Shown one piece after another: positions 21,204 through 30,957 of a DNA stretch of 64,000 bases. The notes beneath the pieces were generated by a model. It had not been told where the DNA came from. It saw only the letters and a list, made by a program, of their open reading frames with translations, and made no database searches. Both the position numbers and the translations under genes were made by a program. Source of the stretch: Leucaena leucocephala (taxonomy: Eukaryota; Streptophyta; Magnoliopsida; Fabales; Fabaceae). The DNA lies in assembly GCA_037074615.1 (NCBI GenBank), contig CM073542.1:15640001-15704000 (forward strand), read 5' to 3'. Position 1 is the stretch's first letter, and each line of letters starts with the position of its first letter.

Positions 21204-23208
21204 TGTAAGGAATTGTAAGACACGCAGCGGAAATAAACTTTAAAAATTTTCCATTCCTTGCCAGGATCTGCCGTATGTGTTTAAGTCAAGTGGAAAGAAT
21301 CATTACCCTTAGTGTTGCTCAGCGAATTTCACAGCTTCTCTACGTGGGTGGTGATCTCTTTCTGATCGCAAGAAATCGACGGAGTGTTCCTCAGCGACCT
21401 TCACAGATTCTCTCCGCGGACGGTGGTCTCTTTCCGATCACAAGAAGTCGACGCCTCAGGTCGGCTTCCTCTACTGGTATCCACACGAACAGCGTTCCAA
21501 CCACGAACGACGTGCTAGCGTCTCCTGTCCCTCCAAGGCTTTCACAAGTCTCCGTCTCTATTTCAGCAGTTTCTTGTCTGCAAACCTTTTGCAGATTCCG
21601 TTCGGCCTTTTGTGTTCTGTGTTATTTTCAAACGTAGCTCCTCCAATCAGATATAGAGGATGCTATGCGTTTTTTTACACCTGACCTAATTGGATTTTGG
21701 AGTTAATCTTATATTAATTCCGAATTGATACAATATCATATATTGTATAATTTTATAAGAAACTAATTAAATAAAATAATATTAAATCCGTCCCACAGAT
21801 TTAATTACTTATTTATTTAACTTTAAATAAAGATGAGACTGAGTTATATTTGATTTATTCCCATAAATCAAGTTTGAGATATCCTATCAATTTAAATTTC
21901 GAATTTCAAACGTGATAGAGATTTAATTTATCCTTATAAATTAAATCTTATAAATATCTCTTATATGAGATATCCTATCAATTTGAATTTCGAATTTCAA
22001 ACGTGATAGAGATTTAATTTATCCTTATAAATTAAATCTTATAAATATCTCTTATATGAGATATCCTATCAATTTGAATTTCGAATTTCAAACGTGATAG
22101 AGATTTAATTTATCCTTATAAATTAAATCTTATAAATATCTCTTATATGAGATATCCTATCAATTTGAATTTCGAATTCAAACATGATAGGGATTTAATT
22201 TATCCTTATAAATTAAATCTCATATATCTCATATATATAATATATATATATATATACGAATTTATATATATACGAATATAAATATAAATAAATATATATA
22301 TACATTCACCTGGATCTTTCATTGAATCTGGACATGTCTTAGATTCAATGAATCTGGACATCATAGCTCGTGTTGGGCTATTTTGTGTGCGACCCTGTAG
22401 GCCCATATGAAGTTGGCAGTGGGCCATTTGCTATACTAGCCCACAAGTCGCAAGCGGTCTCTAGCAAGACATAACAACTACCCAAATCATATGAGGATCG
22501 ATAAACGATGTAACCTTTTATACAACCATATCATGTCCCTTCTGTCACGCGATATTTTGGTCATGGATGAGGCATGGATAATGTCATCCTCCTATTCCCG
22601 ACCGTTACTTTCTCGATCCCTGAGTAGTCTGACTATAGAAATGGAACTACCTTTCCATTACAGTATGGCCATACATTTCTCAGACTCACTCATCGAGGGG
22701 CCCAGTAATATCTCTCCACGAATGTGAGGGACAAATTCCATCTTGACCATTCACATTCCTCCGCATGAAAAACCACTAAGCCCAAACATAGTCTTTATGA
22801 TCACTCGGTCAAAAGTGACTTTTGACTAGGTCAAAGCTGAGCGTTTTGTCATGTAGGAATCCATGATGATCTCAGGTCAAAGGGCATATTGACATGGTTT
22901 GTATATGAGAGAAGCTTATGACGTTACCCATGCAGTTCTCTCATAGCGGGTCGGTCCAACACCCTGTACTCTTACATGTGCTTATGACTTTGATTTATAT
23001 CTCTATACATCTTCAAAGTCATACTGGTCTTATTTCATCTGTGCTCCCACATAGATGATCGACCAGGGACATTTAGGATAATATCATGAATTATCCAAGG
23101 ATGGTCATCATAGTAAACATGCAAATAATATGATAACTCAATTAATAAATTCATAAATCAATAATGTTCATAAGACAATGATTGGCCCCTAGGGCACGAT
23201 TTCCAACA
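21204..23208 (-). repeat. 3' LTR of the copia element (2005 bp)
   Basis: On the sense strand it begins TGTTGGAAAT (at 23208) and ends CCTTACA (at 21204). It holds a four-unit 91-bp tandem repeat and a TA-rich tract. Open frames inside it, such as the 120-codon plus-strand frame at 21275-21637, are repeated in the other LTR because the LTRs are identical; they show no protein domain. Confidence 0.97.
21876..22230. repeat. 91-bp tandem repeat in 3' LTR
   Basis: GAGATATCCTATCAATTT starts at 21876, 21967, 22058 and 22149, exactly 91 bases apart. Each unit holds a perfect inverted repeat with 12-base arms GATTTAATTTAT / ATAAATTAAATC and a CCTT loop. The other LTR has the same four units (29120-29480); the older solo LTR has two (57201 and 57291). 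Confidence 0.95.
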
Positions 23209-23220
23209 ACCTCCCACTTG
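23209..23220 (-). other. polypurine tract of the copia element
   Basis: On the minus strand the bases before the 3' LTR read CAAGTGGGAGGT, directly abutting TGTTGG. It begins right after the gag-pol stop codon and would prime plus-strand synthesis. Confidence 0.92.
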
Positions 23221-23222
23221 CA

Positions 23223-26200
23223 CTAGGTACAATCATTAATTTGACTAATTCCCATTGACCTAACATGACGCTCATGCTTTGCCTGCACAAGCGGCTTTGT
23301 TAGAGGATCAGCAACATTATCTTCTCCTGCTACTTTGCATATTTTTATATCACCTCTATCGTTGATTTCTCTGATGAGATGAAATCGCCTGAGTATATGC
23401 TTGGTCCTTTGATGTGACCTAGGCTCTTTGGCCTGTGCAATAGCACCGCTATTGTCACAGAGCAAAGTTATTGGATCTGAGATGGTAGGTATCACCCCTA
23501 GTTCTGTGATGAACTTCCTGATCCAAACGGCTTCCTTAGCTGCATCAGATGCTGCTATATACTCAGCTTCCGTTGCAGAATCTGCTACAGTGCCCTGCTT
23601 AGAGCTCTTCCAGCTTACTGCTCCATTATTGAGGAGGAATATGTATCCAGACTGCGATTTTTGGTCGTCCTGGTCAGTTTGGAAACTCGCATCTGTGTAA
23701 CCAGTTACACAGAGCTCATCATCCAATCCACCATAGACCAAGAATAAGTCCTTAGTCCTTCTTAAGTACTTAAGGATATTCTTGACAGCAGTCCAATGGC
23801 CCTCACCAGGGTCCTGTTGGTATCTGCTAGTCATACTTAAGGCAAACGAGACATCCGGTCGAGTACATAACATGGCGTACATGATAGATCCTATGGCCGA
23901 GGCATATGGAACCTTACTCATGCGACCTCGCTGATCAGATGTACTAGGACACAGATCTTTGCTGAGGTGAGTACCATGAGACATGGGTATGAAACCCCTC
24001 TTTGATTCGTGCATACTGAACCTATGCAGTATTTTGTCTATGTATGTACTCTGACTGAGTCCTAGAAGTCTTTTAGATCTATCTCTATAGATCCTGATTC
24101 CTAGGATGTAGGTGGCTTCACCCAAGTCTTTCATCGAGAAAGACTTTCCTAACCAAGACTTGACAATCTGCAAGGTAGGAATGTCATTCCCAATAAGTAG
24201 GATGTCATCGACATAGAGTACTAAAAACACAACTGTGCTCCCACTAACCTTCTTGTACACACAAGGTTCATCAATGTTTTGAAGAAATCCAAACTCTTTG
24301 ATTACTTCATCAAAACGATGATTCCAACTCCGAGAGGCTTGCTTTAGTCCATAAATGGACCTTTGAAGCTTGCACACTTTACCAGAGTCCTCAGAACGCA
24401 CAAACCCTTCAGGTTGTGTCATGTACACGTCCTCAAGGAGCTTTCCATTAAGGAAGGCTGTCTTGACGTCCATCTGCCATATTTCATAGTCATAATATGC
24501 TGCAATAGCAAAGAGGATTCTGATTGATTTGGCCATTGCTACTGGGGAAAAGGTCTCATCATAGTCCACACCATGAGTTTGAGTAAAACCTTTTGCAACC
24601 AGTCGTGCCTTGAAGACATTTACATTGCCATCCATGTCAGTTTTCTCTTTGAAAACCCACTTGCACCCGACGGTTTTTACACCTTCAGGCGGGTCGACTA
24701 AGGTCCAAACCTGATTGTCGTACATGGATTGCATCTCAGACTTCATGGCACTAAGCCATTTTTCGGAGTTTGGTCCCACTATAGCTTCTCGATAGGTAGT
24801 CGGCTCATTATGCTCAATGAGCAACACATCACGACTATCAGAAATCAGAAATCCATATCTCTGAGGCTGAAGTCGTGTCCTATTAGACTTTCGTGGACCT
24901 TGCGTGACTTGAGGAGTCTCAACAACTTGTTGTGAGTCTTCTCTATTTTCCATCTGCAGTTCTGTGGTGTCTTGTAGCTCTCGAACTTCTTCGAGTTGTA
25001 CCTTACTCCCACTGGTTCTTTTAGAGATAAATTCTCGTTCAAGAAAGGTACCATTTCTAACAACAAACACTTTGTTATCAGCAGGGTTGTAGACGTAATA
25101 TCCCTTGGTTTCCTTAGGATATCCCACAAAAAGGCATTTTGAGGATTTGGGCGCTAATTTGTCTGAGGCTTGTTGCTTAACATAGACCTCGCATCCCCAA
25201 ATCTTGAGGAAAGATAAACTAGGCGTCCTCCCAGTCCATATCTCATACGGAGTCTTTTCGATTGCCTTAGATGGAACACGATTTAGTGTGAACGCAGCTG
25301 TCTCTAGGGCATAGCCCCAAAAGGAGGGTGGAAGATCTGTTCGACTCATCATGGATCGAACCATATCTAATAGTGTTCGATTTCTCCGTTCAGAAACGCC
25401 ATTCCATTGTGGTGTCCCTGGAGGAGTCAATTGTGAGAGTGTCCCACAATTCCTAAGATGATCTATGAACTCTTGGCTCAAATATTCACCACCCCGATCA
25501 GATCGAAGGGTTTTAATTGTTTTGCCAAGCTGGTTTTGTACTTCATTTTGAAATATCTTGAACTTTTCAAAAGATTCAGATTTATGTTTCATTAGATAGA
25601 TGTACCCATATCTGCTGAAATCATCTATGAATGTTATGAAGTACGAATAACCTCCTCTGGCATTTGTGTTCATCGGTCCACACACATCTGTATGTATGAG
25701 GCCCAATAAATCAGTGGCCCTCTCACTGTGCCCAGTGAAAGGTGACTTTGTCATCTTTCCTAACAAGCAAGACTCGCAAGTGTCATATGATTCAAAATCA
25801 AATGAGTTTAGAAATCCATCTTGATGGAGTTTGGAAATGCGTTTCTCATTTATGTGGCCCAGACGACAGTGCCAGAGGTATGTGGGATTCAAATCGTTTG
25901 GTTTGACCCTTTTGGCGGTTATGTTATAGATATTTCCATGATTGGGTTGTTCCAAATTTAATATGTAATGATCAACATGCAAATCACCATGAGCATAGAA
26001 AACATCATTACGATAAATAGAACATCTACTATTCCCAGCAATGGAAGTGAAACCTTCCTTATCCAAATAAGAAAGTGAAACAATGTTACTACTTAAAGCA
26101 GGAACATAATAGCAATTGTTCAAAACTAACAAAAGCCCAGTGGGCAGAACTAATTCATAAGTGCCTACAGCTAACGCAGCAACCCTTGCTCTGTTTCCAA

Positions 26201-27206
26201 CTCGTAGGTCAACTTCACCCCTTTTCAGCTTCCTACTGTCCTTTAGTCCCTGCACATTCGTACAAATGTGAGAACCACATGCAGTATCTAATACCCATGA
26301 GGTGGAAGTAGAAAGATGAATGTCTATAACATAAATACCTGAAGCGATAGCCCCGCTATCCTTCTTGTTCTTTTTCAGATCTTCGAGGTAGAGTTTGCAA
26401 TTCCTCTTCCAATGACCCGGTTCATTGCAGAAGAAGCAGACTCCTTCCTTCGGAGGCTTTGCCTTCTTTGGTGCGGGCTTGGTTTCGGGCTTGCCTGACT
26501 CTTTGGTCTTACCTGATGAGCCATGACCCTTCCCCTTGCCTTTGCCTTTCTTTTTCGTACCCTTTCCTTTCTGAACCATCAAAACACTACTGGGTTTCTT
26601 CTTAAGACTCGGCTCAGCAGTTTTAAGCATCCCATGCAGTTCAGAAATAGATTTCTCCATGTTGTTCATGTTGTAGTTCATAACAAACTGGTCATAACTT
26701 TCCGGGAGTGAGTTTAAGATCAAATCTGTAGCTAACTCCTGGCTCATGGGAAATCCAAGCCGTTCAAGGTGATCAATGTACCCTTTCATCTTTAAGACAT
26801 GAGCACTGACTGATGCACCTTCAGCCATCTTGCAGGAATGTAAGGCCTTAGTGGTCTCATACCTCTCTTGCCTTGCCTGTTGCTGGAACATTTCCTTGAG
26901 ATGCACAATCATCTCATAAGCCTCCATGTGTTCCAGATCTCTTTGGAGCTCCGGAACCATGGTGGCTAGCATCAAGCATCCCACATCGACAGAGTCTTCC
27001 TTATGCTTCATATAAGCATCTCTCTGAGCTCTGGGAGCATTGGCGGCTGGCTCCTCAGGAATGGGTTGATCTAGGACATGCGCCTTTCTTTCCTGCTTGA
27101 GAACAATTCTCAAGTTCCTAAACCAGTCAAGAAAGTTTGTCCCATTGAGTTTGTCCTTCTCAAGGACAGATCGCAGCGATAATGTAGCAGTATTACTAGT
27201 CGTCAT
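23223..27206 (-). CDS. Ty1/copia gag-pol polyprotein (Angela/BARE-like), intact
   Basis: A single 1327-residue frame with the usual copia order, gag-protease-integrase-RT-RNase H. Gag is residues 1 to about 250, with a Lys/Gly-rich linker at 213-250. A CCHC knuckle follows (C257, C260, H265, C270). The protease site is WVLDTACGSHIC (D307), so the triad reads DTA rather than the common D-S/T-G. Integrase has HHCC residues H446, H451, C477 and C480, and acids D507, D570 and E606 (D-35-E). RT has QMDVKTAFLNG (D913) and YVDD (998-1001). RNase H has D1172, E1213, D1251 and a C-terminal NVADPLTKP block. No internal stop or frameshift is present, and the stop lies three bases before the polypurine tract. 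The start is the first in-frame ATG after the leader. It would make virus-like particles in the cytoplasm and integrate cDNA. There is no envelope gene. Confidence 0.98.
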   Translation of the reverse strand: MTTSNTATLSLRSVLEKDKLNGTNFLDWFRNLRIVLKQERKAHVLDQPIPEEPAANAPRAQRDAYMKHKEDSVDVGCLMLATMVPELQRDLEHMEAYEMIVHLKEMFQQQARQERYETTKALHSCKMAEGASVSAHVLKMKGYIDHLERLGFPMSQELATDLILNSLPESYDQFVMNYNMNNMEKSISELHGMLKTAEPSLKKKPSSVLMVQKGKGTKKKGKGKGKGHGSSGKTKESGKPETKPAPKKAKPPKEGVCFFCNEPGHWKRNCKLYLEDLKKNKKDSGAIASGIYVIDIHLSTSTSWVLDTACGSHICTNVQGLKDSRKLKRGEVDLRVGNRARVAALAVGTYELVLPTGLLLVLNNCYYVPALSSNIVSLSYLDKEGFTSIAGNSRCSIYRNDVFYAHGDLHVDHYILNLEQPNHGNIYNITAKRVKPNDLNPTYLWHCRLGHINEKRISKLHQDGFLNSFDFESYDTCESCLLGKMTKSPFTGHSERATDLLGLIHTDVCGPMNTNARGGYSYFITFIDDFSRYGYIYLMKHKSESFEKFKIFQNEVQNQLGKTIKTLRSDRGGEYLSQEFIDHLRNCGTLSQLTPPGTPQWNGVSERRNRTLLDMVRSMMSRTDLPPSFWGYALETAAFTLNRVPSKAIEKTPYEIWTGRTPSLSFLKIWGCEVYVKQQASDKLAPKSSKCLFVGYPKETKGYYVYNPADNKVFVVRNGTFLEREFISKRTSGSKVQLEEVRELQDTTELQMENREDSQQVVETPQVTQGPRKSNRTRLQPQRYGFLISDSRDVLLIEHNEPTTYREAIVGPNSEKWLSAMKSEMQSMYDNQVWTLVDPPEGVKTVGCKWVFKEKTDMDGNVNVFKARLVAKGFTQTHGVDYDETFSPVAMAKSIRILFAIAAYYDYEIWQMDVKTAFLNGKLLEDVYMTQPEGFVRSEDSGKVCKLQRSIYGLKQASRSWNHRFDEVIKEFGFLQNIDEPCVYKKVSGSTVVFLVLYVDDILLIGNDIPTLQIVKSWLGKSFSMKDLGEATYILGIRIYRDRSKRLLGLSQSTYIDKILHRFSMHESKRGFIPMSHGTHLSKDLCPSTSDQRGRMSKVPYASAIGSIMYAMLCTRPDVSFALSMTSRYQQDPGEGHWTAVKNILKYLRRTKDLFLVYGGLDDELCVTGYTDASFQTDQDDQKSQSGYIFLLNNGAVSWKSSKQGTVADSATEAEYIAASDAAKEAVWIRKFITELGVIPTISDPITLLCDNSGAIAQAKEPRSHQRTKHILRRFHLIREINDRGDIKICKVAGEDNVADPLTKPLVQAKHERHVRSMGISQINDCT

Positions 27207-28434
27207 GATTCTACAATTAAAATATGCAATGTAATTAGTAATCTCCCACTAAATAAACAACCCTCAATGCAATAGTTAGTGGGCTAAGATCCATATTTGG
27301 CTCAAACTTAAGTCCGCTTTGGCAGGACGCTTAGATTAAGTTATTTAGGTAGGTAACACCTTTACCAATTACATCAAATGTAACTCTTAGATATTCATGG
27401 GATCCTATCATCATATGATCTGGCATGTTCTAATCCCATCTAATGCCTTGAGATCCAAAACCGTTTTGTTAATCTCAATTAAGTCAAACAATAATGAACC
27501 TATGAGAGTAGCACCATTACTCTTTGCTTATCTCCCCAAGATAACTCAAAAGCACCCACTTTGGTGGAGTCCACAATTGAGCGATCAAGGTTTTGACAAG
27601 TGTTCATAAATTGACAGCATTATGACTTAAGATTTCTTTTAGAGGGCCTAATTTAACTATCTGGTTTATAAAACGCATGTTTCTCAGTTCGTATCTCATA
27701 CAAGTAATATGCATGTGCTGATCTAATCATAAGATGCATAATTCAAACGTGATACAATATGGCTCACCTATCCTAAGTCCCCTCAAGCCAATGAGAGGAG
27801 CTCTCTAGTAAGAAAAGAGAAATTACATATAGAAACCTCTTTTAACATTCGAGGGGAGTGAGATGAGAGGAGAAGGTACATTGAGAGTATATAGAGGAAG
27901 GCACGACACGCAGGCCGTATTTTTAAAAATTACAACACTTGTAATCTAGAGCCATATTGTTCACCATACCCAAACATTCAAGAATCAATATTCAGATCTA
28001 ATCGAAGGGCAAAAAACATTTACAAAGTAACATATGTTACGGTTATGTTACGCTACGAACAGGTAGCTACGGCGGTCCCGCTAGCCGGTTAGCGGGCGGC
28101 TGTCCCGCTAGCCGGTTAGCGGGCGGGGTCTCTGGGGCAGCGCCCCGGAAGAAATTTTTTTTTGTTTTTTGTTTCATAAATAATCACGAATCTGAATTCG
28201 GTTTTCACAAATAATCACAAATTCGAATTCAGTTTTCTTAGACCCCATCTATGCGGATTGATCAAATCAAAAAGCATCACCACCGATTTCAATTTCCTTT
28301 TAGATTCCTTTTATGTCATACACAACAAGGATTCCATATATGTCACACATACAACGCTTATTATATGATCGGCTACTAATAACATATATCATATAAATCA
28401 CAAATCAAGCCTAACTTAAACACAAAACGGCATG
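27207..28434 (-). other. untranslated leader of the copia element
   Basis: This stretch lies between the primer site and the gag-pol start. It has only short frames. Near its 5' end, after a T/A homopolymer run (28150-28170), it carries a GC-rich hairpin block in otherwise AT-rich sequence. A direct repeat of about 29 bases (AATAATCACRAATYYGAATTC) lies at 28175-28230. The leader is where packaging and dimerisation signals of retroelements usually sit; that role is inferred. Confidence 0.75.
28077..28146 (-). other. GC-rich hairpin block in the copia leader
   Basis: Two copies of the 20-base word CCCGCTAGCCGGTTAGCGGG lie at 28077-28096 and 28104-28123. Each can fold with 7-bp arms CCCGCTA / TAGCGGG around a six-base loop containing CCGG. 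A third hairpin, GGGGC-AGC-GCCCC, is at 28134-28146. On the sense RNA the loop reads ACCGGC. Self-complementary loops are a hallmark of kissing-loop dimerisation elements; function here is untested. Confidence 0.6.
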
Positions 28435-28446
28435 GCTCTGATACCA
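28435..28446 (-). other. copia primer binding site (initiator Met tRNA)
   Basis: The minus strand reads TGGTATCAGAGC, a perfect complement of the 3' end of plant initiator Met tRNA, one base inside the 5' LTR edge at 28448. Confidence 0.97.
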
Positions 28447-28447
28447 C

Positions 28448-30454
28448 TGTAAGGAATTGTAAGACACGCAGCGGAAATAAACTTTAAAAATTTTCCATTC
28501 CTTGCCAGGATCTGCCGTATGTGTTTAAGTCAAGTGGAAAGAATCATTACCCTTAGTGTTGCTCAGCGAATTTCACAGCTTCTCTACGTGGGTGGTGATC
28601 TCTTTCTGATCGCAAGAAATCGACGGAGTGTTCCTCAGCGACCTTCACAGATTCTCTCCGCGGACGGTGGTCTCTTTCCGATCACAAGAAGTCGACGCCT
28701 CAGGTCGGCTTCCTCTACTGGTATCCACACGAACAGCGTTCCAACCACGAACGACGTGCTAGCGTCTCCTGTCCCTCCAAGGCTTTCACAAGTCTCCGTC
28801 TCTATTTCAGCAGTTTCTTGTCTGCAAACCTTTTGCAGATTCCGTTCGGCCTTTTGTGTTCTGTGTTATTTTCAAACGTAGCTCCTCCAATCAGATATAG
28901 AGGATGCTATGCGTTTTTTTACACCTGACCTAATTGGATTTTGGAGTTAATCTTATATTAATTCCGAATTGATACAATATCATATATTGTATAATTTTAT
29001 AAGAAACTAATTAAATAAAATAATATTAAATCCGTCCCACAGATTTAATTACTTATTTATTTAACTTTAAATAAAGATGAGACTGAGTTATATTTGATTT
29101 ATTCCCATAAATCAAGTTTGAGATATCCTATCAATTTAAATTTCGAATTTCAAACGTGATAGAGATTTAGTTTATCCTTATAAATTAAATCTTATAAATA
29201 TCTCTTATATGAGATATCCTATCAATTTGAATTTCGAATTTCAAACGTGATAGAGATTTAATTTATCCTTATAAATTAAATCTTATAAATATCTCTTATA
29301 TGAGATATCCTATCAATTTGAATTTCGAATTTCAAACGTGATAGAGATTTAATTTATCCTTATAAATTAAATCTTATAAATATCTCTTATATGAGATATC
29401 CTATCAATTTGAATTTCGAATTCAAACATGATAGGGATTTAATTTATCCTTATAAATTAAATCTCATATATCTCATATATATAATATATATATATATATA
29501 TACGAATTTATATATATACGAATATAAATATAAATAAATATATATATACATTCACCTGGATCTTTCATTGAATCTGGACATGTCTTAGATTCAATGAATC
29601 TGGACATCATAGCTCGTGTTGGGCTATTTTGTGTGCGACCCTGTAGGCCCATATGAAGTTGGCAGTGGGCCATTTGCTATACTAGCCCACAAGTCGCAAG
29701 CGGTCTCTAGCAAGACATAACAACTACCCAAATCATATGAGGATCGATAAACGATGTAACCTTTTATACAACCATATCATGTCCCTTCTGTCACGCGATA
29801 TTTTGGTCATGGATGAGGCATGGATAATGTCATCCTCCTATTCCCGACCGTTACTTTCTCGATCCCTGAGTAGTCTGACTATAGAAATGGAACTACCTTT
29901 CCATTACAGTATGGCCATACATTTCTCAGACTCACTCATCGAGGGGCCCAGTAATATCTCTCCACGAATGTGAGGGACAAATTCCATCTTGACCATTCAC
30001 ATTCCTCCGCATGAAAAACCACTAAGCCCAAACATAGTCTTTATGATCACTCGGTCAAAAGTGACTTTTGACTAGGTCAAAGCTGAGCGTTTTGTCATGT
30101 AGGAATCCATGATGATCTCAGGTCAAAGGGCATATTGACATGGTTTGTATATGAGAGAAGCTTATGACGTTACCCATGCAGTTCTCTCATAGCGGGTCGG
30201 TCCAACACCCTGTACTCTTACATGTGCTTATGACTTTGATTTATATCTCTATACATCTTCAAAGTCATACTGGTCTTATTTCATCTGTGCTCCCACATAG
30301 ATGATCGACCAGGGACATTTAGGATAATATCATGAATTATCCAAGGATGGTCATCATAGTAAACATGCAAATAATATGATAACTCAATTAATAAATTCAT
30401 AAATCAATAATGTTCATAAGACAATGATTGGCCCCTAGGGCACGATTTCCAACA
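28448..30454 (-). repeat. 5' LTR of the copia element (2007 bp)
   Basis: It is identical to the 3' LTR except for one substitution in the first 91-bp unit (TTTAGTTTATCC versus TTTAATTTATCC) and one extra TA unit. The promoter is expected here on the minus strand. The TA-rich tract at 29478-29550 could supply a TATA element, but the exact one cannot be chosen by eye. Confidence 0.97.
29120..29480. repeat. 91-bp tandem repeat in 5' LTR
   Basis: Units begin at 29120, 29211, 29302 and 29393. This is the same hairpin-bearing repeat as in the 3' LTR. Confidence 0.95.
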
Positions 30455-30459
30455 ACAAT

Positions 30460-30957
30460 TACACACACAAAGAAAGATGCAAACCTAATAAATTGGTGCA
30501 AGTGGGACCTAAAGTTTTTGTACTTTTTAAAGCTCAACTTCTAGTGAAGTGTCAAGATCCAGGTATTTCTATCCCTTTTACAATTGGCAAGATAATTATT
30601 CCTAGAGCATTATTAGATTTAGGTACTACTATTAATCTAATGCCAAGTTCAATTTATCATGCTCTAGGAGTAAATTTGATTAAACCAACTAGTGTGTTAG
30701 CTCAATTGGCTAATAAGAATATTATAAATCCTAAGGGAATCTTAGAAGACATTTTGGTTCAAGTTAAGGAACTTGTTTTTCTTATAGACTTTTATATTTT
30801 GGATATGTCAAACGAATCTCTTAATGATAGTACTCTTATTCTAGGAAGGCCATTCTTGAGGATGACTAACACCATAATTTGCATGAAAGATAAAATTATC
30901 AAAATGGAATTTGGTGGGCACATAATTCAACTTACCATGTATAGACACCTATATTAA
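30460..30957 (+). pseudogene. Athila protease (retropepsin) region, still open
   Basis: Plus-strand frame of 154 codons from the first ATG (30493), open further upstream to the copia target duplication. The active-site block is RALLDLGTTINLMPSSIY (DLG triad), and the closing block is STLILGRPFLRM. In between lies GILEDILVQV, with KCQDPGISIPFTIG upstream. These are the hallmarks of Athila/Tat-type gypsy protease, which would cleave the polyprotein. The frame lines up with the gag end at 21203 once the copia insertion is discounted. The protein stops at 30957, and no RT or RNase H follows. It is therefore part of a dead element, despite having kept its frame. Confidence 0.9.

Larger units (their letters stand above)
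21204..30454 (-). mobile_element. complete Angela/BARE-like Ty1/copia retrotransposon
   Basis: A 9251-bp element in minus orientation. It comprises a 3' LTR (21204-23208), polypurine tract, one gag-pol frame, a 1.24-kb leader, primer site and a 5' LTR (28448-30454). A perfect 5-bp target duplication, ACAAT, flanks it at 21199-21203 and 30455-30459. The two LTRs differ by one substitution (within 29165-29180 versus the matching place in the 3' LTR) and one TA unit in a microsatellite. Insertion was therefore very recent. The LTR head TGTTGGAAATCGTGCCCTAG is like that of BARE-1/Angela elements. It sits inside an Athila element. Confidence 0.98.

Noticed and set aside
21275..21637. 120-codon open frame on the plus strand, repeated at 28519-28881
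   Set aside because: It lies antisense within the copia LTR and is duplicated only because the LTRs are identical. The older solo LTR has the frame disrupted and there is no protein domain.
22240..22300. TA/TATATA tract as a CRISPR-like or origin repeat
   Set aside because: Ordinary microsatellite in a plant LTR; no spacer structure, and the context is eukaryotic.
22491..22727. 78-codon frame, identical at 29737-29973
   Set aside because: Same reason: LTR sequence, antisense to the element, no start context or domain.
23428..23700. Several plus-strand frames inside 23223-27206 (for example 23428, 24729, 26075, 26523)
   Set aside because: Antisense or shifted shadows of the intact gag-pol frame.
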